A stretch of 64,000 bases of DNA from Vreelandella olivaria (GCA_004295565.1 AP019416.1:1426001-1490000), one strand, 5' to 3'; counted from the stretch's first letter, positions 9,092-20,097 are shown. The notes: generated from the sequence alone by a model not told the origin. Translations and numbers: made by a program.

Positions 9092-9924
9092 ATGGCACAT
9101 CGACCTGATACTTTAGAGCACGCACCGTTAGGGCGTGATTCCGCCTACCCTGAGCAGTATGACGCAGGGCTGTTATATCCGATTCCCCGTGCGGCCAACC
9201 GCGCGCCTCTGGGGATAGAAGAGGATGACTTGCCGTTTGTAGGCGAAGACGAGTGGCACGCCTTCGAAGTCTCCTGGTTGAACAGCCGTGGCAAGCCCAT
9301 TGTGGCGGTAGCACGCTTTCGTTTGCCAGCCGCCTCACCCTATCTGATTGAGTCTAAATCCTGGAAACTCTACCTCAACAGCTTCAATCAAACCCGTTTC
9401 TATAGTCGTGAGGACGTGATGAAAACCCTCGCTCACGACTTGGCCGCTGCAGCGGGTGCCGAGGTGAGCGTTGAGTTGTTCGATGTGGATGCCCCAGAGC
9501 TTTCAGCACGGCCCCTGCCGGGGAGTGCCTGGACGATTTAGATATCGCCGTAAGTGATTACACGCCTAGCAGCGCCCATCTAACGGTAGGGGAGGAGATC
9601 GTCGAAGAGACACTCTACTCGCACTTGCTGAAATCTAACTGTCCCGTTACCGGCCAGCCAGACTGGGGCAGCGTGCTGGTGCGTTATAAAGGGCCTAAAA
9701 TCGATCGCGAAGGGCTGCTTCGTTACCTCATTGGGTTTCGTCAGCACCAGGATTTTCACGAGCACTGCGTTGAACATATCTTTACCGACTTAATGGCCCA
9801 GGCAAAGCCCACACAACTGCTAGTGCTGGCGCGCTATGTTCGCCGTGGTGGCTTGGATATCAGCCCCTGGCGGGCAACGCCCGGGCTAACCCCGCCCACG
9901 CCGCTGCGTCTGGCAAGGCAGTAA
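9092..9924 (+). CDS. queF: NADPH-dependent 7-cyano-7-deazaguanine reductase QueF, long form (one frameshift)
   Basis: Reduces the nitrile preQ0 to preQ1 in queuosine biosynthesis, a cytoplasmic tRNA-modification pathway. The QueF motif [17 protein letters not shown] is present at about residues 90-106. The catalytic Cys lies in [13 protein letters not shown] and is followed by the catalytic Asp. About 278 residues, the two-domain (YqcD-like) form found in gammaproteobacteria. A frame break near 9520 (a G run one short) splits it between the two domains. The start is the ATG at 9092, 44 bases after the permease stop. No preQ1 riboswitch was recognised upstream. Confidence 0.93.
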
Positions 9925-9985
9925 ACGGCAGTGTTATAAAGGGTGGTGCTACAGTAGCCCTTCACGATTGGATTTGGAGTCATTA

Positions 9986-10542
9986 ATGGACGCACTCACG
10001 CTGCTTCACGAACGTAGCTCAATGGGCAAGTTGACGGAACCAGCGCCCAGCGCCGAACAGCTCAGCGCTATCTACCAGGCCGCACTACGTGCGCCCGACC
10101 ATAAAGAGCTGCGCCCTGGCGCTTTATCGAGTTCAGCGGGAGGGGCGTGAGCGGCTAGGCGAGCTATTTGCTGAGGCGGAGTTTCAGGAAGACCCCAGCG
10201 CCGACGACGAAACGCTCAACGCTGCACGCAAAACCGCTGCGGGCGCCGATGATTATCGCCGTGATCGCTAACGTTACGCCCGAACTGGAAAAAGTGCCCA
10301 AAATAGAGCAGGTGATCTCTGCCGGATGCGCCGCTCATGGCATTCTGCTGGCGGCCCACGCCCTGGGGCTGGGGGCTATGTGGCGCAGTGGCAAGTACAC
10401 GTTTGACCCCGTGGTTCGTAAAGGGCTAAGCCTGGCTGAAGATGACGAAGTCGTCGCGTTTATCTATCTGGGCACCTTAGGTGGTCGCCACAAACCCGTG
10501 CCGCAGCATAATGTTGCCGACTTTGTGGAGCGTTGGGACTAG
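9986..10542 (+). CDS. ydjA: Nitroreductase family protein, YdjA-like (two frameshifts)
   Basis: A small FMN-dependent oxidoreductase of the YdjA type. The N-terminus MDALTLLHERSSMGKLTEPA and then AALRAPDHKELRPW match the minimal nitroreductases; the C-terminus has HGILLAAHALGLGAMWRSG and VVAFIYLGTLG. About 185 residues, as expected. The ATG at 9986 follows a GGAG ribosome site and is preferred to the upstream TTG. Frame breaks near 10122 and 10232. The physiological substrate is unknown for the family. Confidence 0.88.
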
Positions 10543-10544
10543 CG

Positions 10545-11052
10545 ATGAGTCTCCCTCGTCAGCCAGGCATCCCTCATCCACGATTGCCCTGCCAAAAGGC
10601 CAGCCGGAAAATCTGGCCGCTTTTCAGCAGTGGTTGAGCGATGCCATACCCATGGTGAGTGCGCTGGGCATTCGCGCAGTAACGCGCCAAGGCGATGCAC
10701 TAACCTGGCAATTGGCGTTAACGCCCAACCTTAACGATAAAGGCACGGGCTTTGGTGGTGCATTAACGGCGCAAACCACGCTGCAAGGCTGGTGCTGGGT
10801 AACGTTATGGTTGCGTGAGCGGGGCATCAACCGGGATGTCGTCGTTGCCGAGGCCAGCCAGCGCTTTCTTGCGCCGGTAACCAGTGACTACCGCCTGGTA
10901 TGTACGCCAGCTGCGCCAGAAGGCCCTCTCAGCTTGCCAGCAAGCTCGCTGAGCGAGGAAAAGGCCGCATAGCGCTGACCCAGCAGCTCTATTGCGGCGA
11001 GAGGCTCTGCCTGGAAGCCAGCGGCAGCTACGCTGTGTTGCCGCCACACTAA
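10545..11052 (+). CDS. Thioesterase, YiiD C-terminal (hotdog) type (frameshifted)
   Basis: A hotdog-fold protein resembling the thioesterase domain at the C-terminus of YiiD. Visible features are LALTPNLNDKGTGFGGALT, the usual DKGT-FGGS-like loop, and VVAEASQRFLAPVTSDYRL. After repair the C-terminus reads RIALTQQLYCGERLCLEAS and ends YAVLPPH. About 169 codons. The start at 10545 is two bases after the nitroreductase stop; breaks lie near 10570 and 10965. Its substrate is unknown. Confidence 0.68.
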
Positions 11053-11079
11053 TCGAAAGGGCCATCAGCCTGAAAAGGC

Positions 11080-11108
11080 TTGCTATTTCGAGGCTTAGCC
11101 AATAGTAT
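11080..11108 (+). promoter_or_regulatory. Promoter for tRNA-Ser
   Basis: TTGCTA at 11080-11085 and TAGTAT at 11103-11108 are separated by 17 bases. A GC-rich stretch follows the -10. It lies about 50 bases ahead of tRNA-Ser. Confidence 0.6.
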
Positions 11109-11158
11109 ATGCGCCGTTCTGTCGCGAAAGGTTCAGCCTTTTAACAGCGCCAAAACGC

Positions 11159-11243
11159 GGAGGGTGTCCGAGTGGTCGAAGGAGCACGCCTGGAAAGTGT
11201 AAGCCGCAAGGCTTCGAGGGTTCGAATCCCTCCCCCTCCGCCA
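11159..11243 (+). tRNA. tRNA-Ser (GGA)
   Basis: Anticodon loop CTGGAAA gives GGA. It has a long variable arm and T-loop TTCGAAT, with CCA encoded. The 3' acceptor strand is CCCCTCC, but the 5' strand reads only GGAGGG before TGTCC, one G short of the expected GGAGGGG. This is another case of a shortened base run in a conserved RNA. Confidence 0.96.
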
Positions 11244-11253
11244 CAGAATTTTG

Positions 11254-11290
11254 AAGGCCGTCAAGCACTTAGCTCGACGGCCTTTTTCTT
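11254..11290 (+). terminator. Rho-independent terminator after tRNA-Ser
   Basis: The stem AAGGCCGTC/GACGGCCTT encloses a 13-base loop and is followed by CTTTTTCTT. It begins 11 bases after the tRNA. Confidence 0.85.
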
Positions 11291-11554
11291 GTGTGCAACG
11301 CATAGCGCGCAAGGCTCTGATGGTGTCAGCTAGTTGGCCACAACGTAGTAATGGTCAACGCTGTGTGGTCAGTGAGTCCTACTCTAGTTCAGCCCGCGCC
11401 GCGTGGAGTTCGATGTATGACATAAGGAAACCCATTAGCGGAATGCTCAGGTATGGCACTCAGTTCCTGCGGTCAAAATCAATAAAGTCGCGGGTGCACG
11501 CCATGCACGCACCGTCGGCTTAGCTATTTATTTGCGTTGGCGATCCTTGGCCTT
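11291..11554. other. Intergenic region after tRNA-Ser
   Basis: An open frame of 90 codons on the plus strand (11251-11523) overlaps the terminator, lacks a ribosome site and resembles nothing known. It could be a decayed remnant beside a tRNA, but I see no integrase, terminal repeat or attachment duplication. Confidence 0.3.
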
Positions 11555-12336
11555 TTAGTTGATCTTATAAAGGCGGGTAAGGATAAAGCCAGCTTGCGAA
11601 TAATTAGTCATTTTAAGATGTAGGTAGAGTGAGTCAAACTCGCCAGCTTCTTGTAATTTTTGCCAGTCAGGTATGATTATCTGTCTTCTGTTAGTGTGGA
11701 TTAAGCCATTGTTGCGAAGCGATTGTAATACCCTATTGACATGCACTGGGGTCATCCCCGTCGCGTCTGCCAGTTCCGCTTGGCTAATGGGCATGTGAAA
11801 AGAATTACCCTCCACTAACCCCACTGCCTTCAGGCGTAGCAGGAGCTCACAGATAACATGAGCGATACGTGAGTAACCTTCGCGTTGCCCGACATTTAAA
11901 AGCCACTCGCGGAAGATAGAAGCGTCCACTAACGTCTCGTGCCAGAAGGGGTGATGAGGCGAGGGTGCTGCTCAAATAAAAGATGCAAATCACGGTGCTG
12001 TATGAAACCGAGTTTACATGGGCTAAGTGAGGCAATATTAATATCGATGACTTGCAGGTGCAGGCTTTGCAGATCTGGCATATCTCCAGGTATATGCAGC
12101 GCCATTATCTGCCGTTTCCCCTCAAGGGTTAATTTATAGACACATGAGAAACCCTCTAGGAGTAAGCAACATTGAGTAGGTTGATCACCCATTTTGACGA
12201 TGTCTTGACCAGACTTTACGTCTACGGTTTGTACCGGTAATTTCTGCAGTGTCAGCTTTTCCTCACTAGTAAGAGTATAATTACTTTCTATCTTGCGAAT
12301 CATTAGATAGGTATGAGGTGGAAGAGCAGTAGGCAT
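11555..12336 (-). CDS. Crp/Fnr family transcriptional regulator (one frameshift)
   Basis: A cytoplasmic regulator with an N-terminal cyclic-nucleotide-like sensor barrel (VDVKSGQDIVKMGDQPTQCC, GFSCVYKLTLEGKRQIMALH, IPGDMPDL). A C-terminal winged helix follows, with SQAELADATGMTPVHVNRVL and LRNNGLI. The FNR iron-sulfur cysteine set at the N-terminus is absent, so it is not an FNR orthologue; the signal is unknown. About 260 codons. The frame breaks near 11940 between the dimer helix and the winged helix. It stands alone with a 338-base AT-rich region upstream. Confidence 0.88.
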
Positions 12337-12673
12337 GTTTAACTCCTAAGTTGGTAGGGATGAAATATTTTCAATAGTGCCTATGATGAGCTGCTAATCT
12401 AAATATATGTAAAAATATAGCCTGCTTTATAAAGGGCGTATAACAATAGTGTAATTAGTTGTAGTTAATAAATAAGTTATAAAGAGGTTTTGATTGCCTG
12501 AGCTAAAAATATGGTTACGTCTTACTGGATTAGAATATTTTACAGTTTGTAAATGTAACCGAATGGTAGTAGGGTTTTATTTGATGAGAGCGTTTTGATA
12601 TTGAATGGTTAGCAGCTGACCCTCAGTAGGCCAGCTGGGTAGGTATGAGGCAGAAGCGTTTCAACGCTCTACG
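12337..12673. other. AT-rich intergenic region
   Basis: Noticeably richer in A and T than its surroundings, it separates the Crp/Fnr regulator from the small membrane protein gene. I see no gene, RNA or clear repeat. It must hold the regulator promoter, but no box stands out. Confidence 0.4.
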
Positions 12674-12772
12674 TTAATCTATTCGCGTATTAAAAGGCAG
12701 CACGCCGCTGAAGCCGACACCGAGTACGGCAACGATAACAACAACGATAACGACGATAGTGGTAGTAGACAT
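12674..12772 (-). CDS. Single-pass membrane microprotein, 32 residues
   Basis: A tiny ORF starting at 12772 with an excellent ribosome site (AAGGAAG, 6 bases ahead). The product is MSTTTIVVIVVVIVAVLGVG followed by FSGVLPFNTRID: one Val/Ile-rich helix and a short polar C-terminus. A longer in-frame start at 12865 has no ribosome site. The function is unknown. Small membrane proteins of this kind are often overlooked, so this one rests on the ribosome site and composition. Confidence 0.6.
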   Translation of the reverse strand: MSTTTIVVIVVVIVAVLGVGFSGVLPFNTRID

Positions 12773-12937
12773 ATTCTCTTCCTTTGAGTAGTGAGCGTTT
12801 CTACAGCGTAGTCGCGAAAGCGCTATTTCGCACGTTGGCAAAACAGCTGCACTACGGTTTTTCACGACGGAATGAAGTGACCAGCATGCGCCAGCGGGAG
12901 TAGAGAAGGTAGGGAGCTGCTGGCCATGTCGTCGTGC

Positions 12938-13834
12938 TTACCTGACTTGCTGTTGTTCTTTTAGGCAGTTAAGCAGCAGCTGACGGATTTCTTCATGTGT
13001 CTCCGAATCGCCGCGCCATATGCAGTGCGACTGATGCCGTGTCGTTGAATCGCTCAGGGGAGAAAGCTCACATTGGAAAATCCAGCCTTGGCAAGTGACT
13101 GGGGTACCAGGGCAACGCCCATCGCATTGGCTACCAGGGCAAGAATGGTCAACCAGTGGGAGACTTCGTGACAAATATGGGGTTTAACATCGGCGTGGTG
13201 GAACAGACCGATGATCCTGTCGTAATAGTGAGGGCAAGGTCGCGTCCAAACAGGATGATGGGCTCATTGGCCAGTTCCTTGACCGCCAACTCGCGTCGGC
13301 CAGCCAGGTGGTGATGCGCTGGCAAGCAGCACAGGAAGGGTTCGTCCGACAGAATGACCGATTCGATCTCCTCGGGTAACGGCATCGAGTGGATGAAGCC
13401 GATATCGAGCTGCTCTTGCATCACTGCTTCTACTTGATCTGCCGAGTTGCGTTCGATCAATTGTATTTCGATGCCGGGATAGCGGGATTGCAGGCGTTTG
13501 AGCAGTTCCGGCAGGCCGCGAAAGAGCATGGCGGGCGTAAACCCGACACGCACCAGGCCGGTGGCGCTTGAGGCAATGCGCTGCACCAGCGTTTGCGAGT
13601 CTTCTAGCTGCTCGAGAATCCGGCGTGCCTGGCGCTGGAAGGCTTCTCCGGCGGGTGTGAGGGTAACGCGTTTGCTATTGCGCAGCAGCAGCTTGACCTT
13701 TAGCTCCTCTTCCAGTTGACGCAGGCTGGCACTTAGCGGTGGTTGAGAATATGCAGGCGCTGCGCTGCTTTGCCGAAATGCAGTTCCTCCGAGAGCACCA
13801 GAAAGTAACGCAGCTGTCGAAAAGTCAGCGCCAT
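12938..13834 (-). CDS. LysR family regulator of the adjacent CoA cluster (frameshifted)
   Basis: After repair the N-terminus is the LysR winged helix (TFRQLRYFLVL ... AAQRLHISQPPLSASLRQLE), followed by the effector domain (GLVRVGFTPAMLFRGLPELL, HHLAGRRELAVKELANEPII, ANAMGVALVPQSLA). About 299 codons. The ATG at 13834 gives the standard N-terminus; breaks lie near 13740 and at 13150-13220. It is transcribed divergently from the acyl-CoA dehydrogenase gene at 13975. The 140-base gap between them is the likely shared control region, so it probably regulates the 13975-20086 operon. Confidence 0.88.
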
Positions 13835-13974
13835 TGGCTTCGTTCCTTATCGTTTCTTGTTCTTCAATCATACATAAAACTGAATCAATGGATCCTAAAA
13901 CAGTATTGGAGACGGCCTCTATACCCGCCTAATGTGACGATAAAACATATAATAAGTCCAAGAGGTGCGCCGTC

Positions 13975-15736
13975 GTGAATGAAATGATACACCGCAATAT
14001 CCCCGATTCCTGGGGCAGAACAGTTACCATAACGATCCCACCCTTTCCCAGCTTCTGGATCTCTATTTGCCGACGGCGCTACGTCAGCACCTGGAGCGCC
14101 ACTTCAACGAGATGGGAGCCCTTGCTGGCGGTGAACTGGAAACGCTGGCCATCGAGGCTGACAAGCATCCGCCTGAACTTGCCCTGCGCAGCAGAAACGG
14201 TGCCGAGCGTCAGCAGATCCTCAAACATCCAGCCTATCAACGCATGGAAGCGTATGCCTATGGGCAGTTCGGGCTGGCAGCCATGTCGCACCGCGGTGGA
14301 GTGCTTGACTGGTCGGAACCCATGCCGCCGGTAGTGAAGTATGCGCTGACGTACCTGTTCGTGCAGGCGGAGTTTGGCCTTTGCTGTCCGCTTAGCATGA
14401 CCGATGCACTGACTCGCACGTTGCGCAAGTTCGGCGACGACGCCTTGGTGAACCGCTACCTGGAAGCGCTGACCTCACAGGACATGGATCTGACCTATCA
14501 GGGAGCCATGTTCATGACCGAGCAGGATGCAGGCTCTGATGTAGGGGCGATTACCACGGAAGCAAGACAGGAAGAGGGCAAGTGGCGCCTTTATGGCGAC
14601 AAATGGTTCTGCTCTAACCCCGATGCCGCGCTGGCGATGGTATTAGCGCGGCCCGAGCAGGGGAGCGGGGCACTCGCGGCCTTACGCTGTTCCTGCTGCC
14701 CCGGTATCTAGAAAATGGTGAACTTAACCATTACCGCATCGTACGCCTGAAAGACAAGCTGGGTACTCGCTCCATGGCGAGCGGTGAGATCCTGCTCGAA
14801 GGCGCCGAAGCCTATGTGGTGGGAGAACCGGGGCAGGGCTTCAAGCAGATGACGGATATGATCAACATGTCTCGCCTCTCGAACGGGTGCGGTCGGCGGG
14901 GTTGATGCGGCGCTCACTCAACGAGGCGCTTTTCATTGCCCGGCATCGTCAGGCGTTCGGTAGCCAGCTCATCGAGCTGCCGCTTATGCAGCGTCAGCTC
15001 AGCAAGATGATGCTCACTGCCGAACAGGGGCGCACGATGGTCTTCCACACGGCAGAGTGCCTGCGGCGTGCCGATGCGGGGATGCCCAGTCAGCCAAGCT
15101 CTTGCGCATCCTGACGCCCATGATCAAGTTCCGTACCACGCGGGATGCACGCAAGGTGGCTGGGGATGGCATGGAAGTGCGTGGCGGATGCGGCTACATC
15201 GAAGAGTGGTCGGATGCCCGCGTGCTGCGTGATGCCCACCTTGGCTCAATATGGGAAGGCACCAGCAATATCGTTGCCCTGGATGTTTTCCGGGCGATTC
15301 GGCGTGAACAGACCTTGCCGGTACTGGGTGACTACTTGCACCAACAGTTGCAAGCGTCCGCCATTAAGGATCACGAGCGCCACCTGTTGGAGGTGCTCCT
15401 CGACAAGGCAATAGAGAGCGCGAATGCAGTGGCAAAGGATCCTGCCTGCGAGCACGACGCGCGGCGGATCGCCAGCGGTCTCTACCACATTACCTCCGCC
15501 ATTCTTATGGCCTGGGAGGCGTCCCGGATCACGGGAGACAGGCGACGACTGGCGCTTGCCTGGCTGGTGGTATGCCACAAATTACTACCCTCGATCCGCT
15601 ATCGGTCAGTCGAGCGTCGCCGGAAGCGCTGGCGATGCTGCTCAGCGAAACGCCGATGACCGATGAACAGGTCGCTGCGGTGGTGAATACCCAAGCACTG
15701 GCGCGCTCCCACGGCCTGGAGGTGGTTCATGGATAA
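13975..15736 (+). CDS. Acyl-CoA dehydrogenase, AidB-like long form (frameshifted)
   Basis: An FAD flavoenzyme that oxidises an acyl-CoA. Key parts are [20 protein letters not shown], the FAD/substrate loop, then [50 protein letters not shown], and a C-terminal [20 protein letters not shown] with [15 protein letters not shown]. The order and length (about 585 codons) match the AidB-like subgroup with extra N-terminal and C-terminal segments. Several single-base breaks occur (near 14020, 14675, 14880, 15085 and 15595). It overlaps the CoA transferase start by eight bases. The substrate is not identifiable; neighbours suggest an imported acid activated as a CoA ester. Confidence 0.87.
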
Positions 15737-16921
15737 GCCCAATGGCGCACTGAGCGGAATCAGGGTGATTGATCTTAGCCGTGTGCTGGGAGGCCCGTAC
15801 TGTACCCAGGTGCTGGGTGACTACGGTGCGGATGTGATCAAGATCGAGCCTCCCGGAGGGGATGAAACCCGCGGCTGGGGCCTCCTTTCGAAGGTGACGC
15901 AGCTTCCTATTTCCACGGCTTGAACCGCAGCAAGCGCGGGATGGCACTGGATCTTCGCCATCCTGACGGCAAGGCACTGCTACTGCAACTGCTGGAGGGC
16001 GCCGATGTGCTGGTGGAAAACTTCAAGCCGGGAACCCTGGAAAAGTGGGGCTGAGCTATGACATTCTCAGCGCGCGCTTTCCCCGTCTGATCCAGTGCCG
16101 AATCAGTGGGTTTGGTGCTGATATCCGATGGGCGGTTTGCCTGGCTATGACGCCATCATCCAGGCAATGGCAGGACTGATGAGTGTCAACGGTGAGAAAG
16201 AAGGGGAGCCACTGCGAGTGGGGCTACCCATTGTCGATATCGTGACCGGCCTGAATGCCGTCATCGGTATCACCCTGGCTCTCCATGAGCGTACGCGCAG
16301 CGGACTTGGGCAGTTTGTCGAAACAGCCCTGTTCGACTCCGGGCTCTCCTTGATGCACCCCCACTTCCCCAACGTATTCTACGGTGGGCCGCCGCCGCGC
16401 CGCACGGGAAATGAACATCCCAATATTGCTCCTTATGAGGTCTACCGGACGGCGACACAGCCGATTTTTCTGGCGGTTGGCAATAATGTGCAGTTCGCGC
16501 GCTTATGCGAGTTGCTTGAATGCCACGACGTTAACCAGGATGAACGCTTTGCAACCAATGGTGCTCGCCTGGGTAACCGCGATGCACTGCGTGATGTGCT
16601 GGAGAGTGCCATGGCCAGGTGGGAAGGGGATAAGCTCGCCGACCGGTTGATGCGCATCGGCGTTCCCTGCGGGCCCGTACTCGATACCACGCAAGCGCTG
16701 GCGCATCCGCATACCCAGCACCGCGATATGATCGTCAATATCGGCCATTACAAGGGCACTGGCTCGCCGATCAAGCTAGCCCGTACGCCCTCACGCTATG
16801 AAACGCCACCCCACGCTTTGCCGAACATACCGACGCAATCCTTCATGAAGCAGGATTGACCGTGCAACAAATAGAACACCTTAGAGCGAAAGGCGTGCTG
16901 CCGGATGTGCCGGTGGCCTAG
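15729..16921 (+). CDS. CaiB/BaiF family CoA transferase (frameshifted)
   Basis: A type III CoA transferase that moves CoA between carboxylic acids. It opens with [20 protein letters not shown] and [16 protein letters not shown], the family hallmark. [18 protein letters not shown] carries the expected catalytic Asp, and [15 protein letters not shown] and [18 protein letters not shown] follow. The true C-terminus, after a break near 16830, reads [11 protein letters not shown] and ends VLPDVPVA at 16921. About 398 codons; other breaks near 15895, 16050 and 16120. Cotranscribed with the acyl-CoA dehydrogenase. Together they could activate and oxidise the acid imported by the next two gene products. 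Confidence 0.9.
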
Positions 16922-17022
16922 CCCTCAGTGCACCACTGTGTGCCTGACTGCCCAGTCGAATGGGCTGATAACAATCACCAATGATGTTGATGCCAATAAC
17001 AACACAACATGAGAGCAAAACC

Positions 17023-18150
17023 ATGAAACGCACGCACCTGACCACTGGCCTTATCTCCACCGTTTTTGCCGTTCTAGCCAATACGGCCTCGGCCGCAGAG
17101 CTTCCCAGCACCATGACATGGACCGCCTATGATGTGGGCTCGCAAGGACACTCGGAGGCCTCCGCCATCGCCGATGCCTTTGGCAAGGCCTACAACACCC
17201 GCATACGTATCCAGCCTGCGGGATCGGCTATTGGGCGATTGCAGCCCCTGGTGAGCGGCCGAGCTGACTATGCCTTTCTGGCCACGGAGTCCTTCTTTGC
17301 AACGGAAGGAAGTTACGACTTCAGTGAGCGCCGCTGGGGGCCACAAGACCTCAGAGCCGTTGCTGGAAGACCGTCTACCTTCGGTGTGCCATCGGCTGCC
17401 GACGCCAATATCCACACGCTCGATGACTTGCGGGGACAACGGGTTGCCTACGTGGCAGGCAACCCTTCGGTCAATGTGAAATGTGATGCGATCCTGGCCT
17501 TTGCAGGGCTGAGGCGCGACGATGTGGAGGCGGTGATGTTCCCGACTCACGGCGCCGCCATGAGTTCGCTGGTCGAGGATCGGGCCGATGCCACCTGTAC
17601 GACCACCACCGCCAGCCAGCTTTATGAGCTGGAAGAGTCGTCTCGTGGTATTCGCTGGGTAGATATTCCTGCCGATGACGAAGAGGGCTGGGCGCGCATG
17701 AATCAGGTGGCCCCTGTCTTCCAGTCATTCCGTGAAACCATTGGCGCCGGGCTAAGCGAAGAGTCTCCCGCCAACATGCTTGCCTACCGTTACCCGATCA
17801 TCGTGGCCATGGCTGATCGTGACGAAGAAGAGGTCTACCAGTTCATCAAGAGCCTGGATGAGAGTTATGACCTTTATCGTGACGCGACCGCTGCCATTCA
17901 CCGCTGGGCAATCGAGGACTCCGGCGTGCCGCCTATCGATATACCTTTCCACCCTGGGGCTATCCGCTATATGGAAGAGAAAGGGCTATGGAGCGAGCAG
18001 ATGCAGACATGGAACGGTAACCGCCTCGCCCGCCTGGAAGCACTGAAGCAAGCTTGGGATAGCCTGCTGAACGAGGAGCCAGACCTCGAAGGGGATGCGC
18101 TTGCCGAACGTTGGGAAGCTCGCCGGCAAGAAGTGATAGGCGCGCTTTGA
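17023..18150 (+). CDS. TAXI family TRAP solute receptor
   Basis: A periplasmic receptor of the TAXI group, which works with fused TRAP permeases. Signal peptide KRTHLTTGLISTVFAVLANT with cleavage near ASAAE. TAXI features are YDVGSQGHSEASAIADAFG and IQPAGSAIGRLQPLVSGRAD, with LDDLRGQRVAYVAGNPSVNV and a late PFHPGAIRYMEEKGLW. Intact, 375 residues from the ATG at 17023; the longer frame from 16981 would place 14 residues ahead of the signal peptide. About 100 bases follow the CoA transferase stop, and the permease gene follows. The ligand is unknown. Confidence 0.9.
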   Translation: MKRTHLTTGLISTVFAVLANTASAAELPSTMTWTAYDVGSQGHSEASAIADAFGKAYNTRIRIQPAGSAIGRLQPLVSGRADYAFLATESFFATEGSYDFSERRWGPQDLRAVAGRPSTFGVPSAADANIHTLDDLRGQRVAYVAGNPSVNVKCDAILAFAGLRRDDVEAVMFPTHGAAMSSLVEDRADATCTTTTASQLYELEESSRGIRWVDIPADDEEGWARMNQVAPVFQSFRETIGAGLSEESPANMLAYRYPIIVAMADRDEEEVYQFIKSLDESYDLYRDATAAIHRWAIEDSGVPPIDIPFHPGAIRYMEEKGLWSEQMQTWNGNRLARLEALKQAWDSLLNEEPDLEGDALAERWEARRQEVIGAL

Positions 18151-18182
18151 CCACGGGGGGATATGTCACTGGGAGCGACATC

Positions 18183-20086
18183 ATGAGCAATTCAAGTCAA
18201 CAGCGATTGGAAGGTTCGGCAAGGTGGATAGTGATGGGGCTGGGGCCGTTGGTCTGTTGATGACGATCAACCAAACCTTTGCCCTCAAGCTGTTGGGGTT
18301 CTATCCGATCGGTAATGCCTTCATCTACTATCTGATAGGGCTGTTCCTATCGGCGGCACTACTGATCTTTCCGGCTCGCAAAGCTGATACCGAACGCCTT
18401 CCTGGTATGACTGGGTGTTGGCGGGGCTGCTCTTGGTGGCGCCATCTACCTTGGCCTGAATGGCCTGCGCATGACCCAGCAAGGGTGGGAGTATTTCGCC
18501 CCCCTCGAAGCCACGCTGGTGGCAACGATGATGCTGCTACTGGTGCTGGAGGGCGTTCGCCGCTGTGGTGGCTGGGCGATTTTTGCCGTGGCACTGCTGT
18601 TTGGGCTCTATCCGCTCTATGCAGGCCACATGCCTGGTTTCCTGTGGAGTAATGGTTTTGGATGGGGAAACCATTCGAGCCCATGTCATGGGGGCGGAAA
18701 GCATTGTGGGCGTGCCGATGCAGGTCGTCGCCAACCTGATTATCGGCTTCGTCGTGTTTGGGATTGCGCTAACCATCACCGGTGGCGGTGAGTTCTTCAT
18801 GAATTTCGCCACTGCATTGATGGGCCGAAGCCGCGGCGGGCCCGCCAAGGTGGCTGTCGTTTCCAGTGCCTTCATGGGCAGCTTATCCGGTAGTGCGGTA
18901 TCCAATATCCTGACCACAGGGACGATTACCATTCCTGCCATGAAGCGCAGTGGCTATTCACGCGAGTATGCCGCAGCCGTAGAGGCGTGCGCCTCCACGG
19001 GCGGAACCTTGATGCCGCCCGTTATGGGGGCCGTTGCCTTCATCATGGCTTCCTTTCTAGGCGTCAGTTACGGTGAGGTCATGATGGCGGCGTTGCTGCC
19101 TGCGGTGCTCTTCTACCTGGCCCTGCTGCTTCAGGTGGATAACTATGCTGCCCGCAAAGGCCTCACGGGCATGCCCGCCAAGGATATCCCCAGGATACGT
19201 GACACGCTGCTCTCTGGATGGCCGTACCTGCTTAGCCTGGGCGTGCTGATCTACATGCTGCTTGTCATGCGTCTGGAAAGTCAGGCACCTTACTATGCCA
19301 CCCTGATATTGCTGGCGATTGCACTGGTGCGCCGTCAGCAGCGGCTGCGTATCAGCCAACTGCTGGATTTTTTCTATCAGTTGGCACATGGGGTGGGGAG
19401 TCTGGTCGCCGTCTTGGCTGGTATCGGTTTGGTGGTCGGTGGGCTTTCCTATACGGGGTTGCAGGGCTTTCTCTCGCGAACTGCTGTTGTATGCAGGTGA
19501 CAGCATTCCCCTGATGCTGGCGGCGGGGCGATTACCAGCTTTATCCTCGGGATGGGAATGACGGTCAGCGCATGCTATATCTTTCTGTCGATTTTGCTTG
19601 CACCAGCGTTGGTGGGGCTGGTCTTAACCCTCTCGCCAGCCACCTGTTCATACTTTACTGGGGAATGCTCTCCTATATCACGCCACCCGTGGCGCTGGCG
19701 GCCATTACTGCGGCCGGTGTTGCCGGCGCCAACAGTACCCTAACGAGCCTGCACGCCGTGCGGTTAGGAGCCGTGCTGTTCGTGCTGCCATTCCTGTTTG
19801 TGCTCAACCCATCGCTGATTTTGCAGGGCCCCTGTTGAGCGTGATGGCCTCCGCTTTTACCGCTATGACTGCGATCTGGTTGGTGGCAGCGGCGATGGAA
19901 GGATACCTTTATCGAATAGGTTCGGTGGGCGTGCGCATGCGTTGTGCGCTGCTGGTACCTGCCGCGCTGATGATCTATCCCGAATGGATCAGTGATCTGC
20001 TGGGCTTTCTAGCGCTTGCAGTGTGCTACCTGATGGCCATGCTGCACACCACGAAACGCGCAGACATCACGAAGTGCTCTACCTAG
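18183..20086 (+). CDS. TRAP transporter fused permease (DctQM-type, frameshifted)
   Basis: A single polypeptide combining the small and large TRAP membrane subunits, the usual partner of TAXI receptors. Visible segments: MTINQTFALKLLGFYPIGNA, GFVVFGIALTITGGGEFFMN, and GGPAKVAVVSSAFMGSLSGS with AVSNILTTGTITIPAMKRSG. ACASTGGTLMPPVMGAVAFI and SYITPPVALAAITAAGVAGA are the conserved fused-permease motifs. About 634 codons. Breaks near 18260, 18410, 18640, 19490, 19530 and 19830. It ends at 20086, 11 bases from the stop of the converging gene. Last gene of the cluster that starts at 13975. Confidence 0.88.
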
Positions 20087-20097
20087 GTGAAGCTGCT

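Noticed and set aside
11251-11523. A 90-codon open frame after tRNA-Ser, possibly a mobile-element remnant
   Set aside because: It overlaps the tRNA terminator; no integrase or transposase motif and no repeat of the tRNA end was found.
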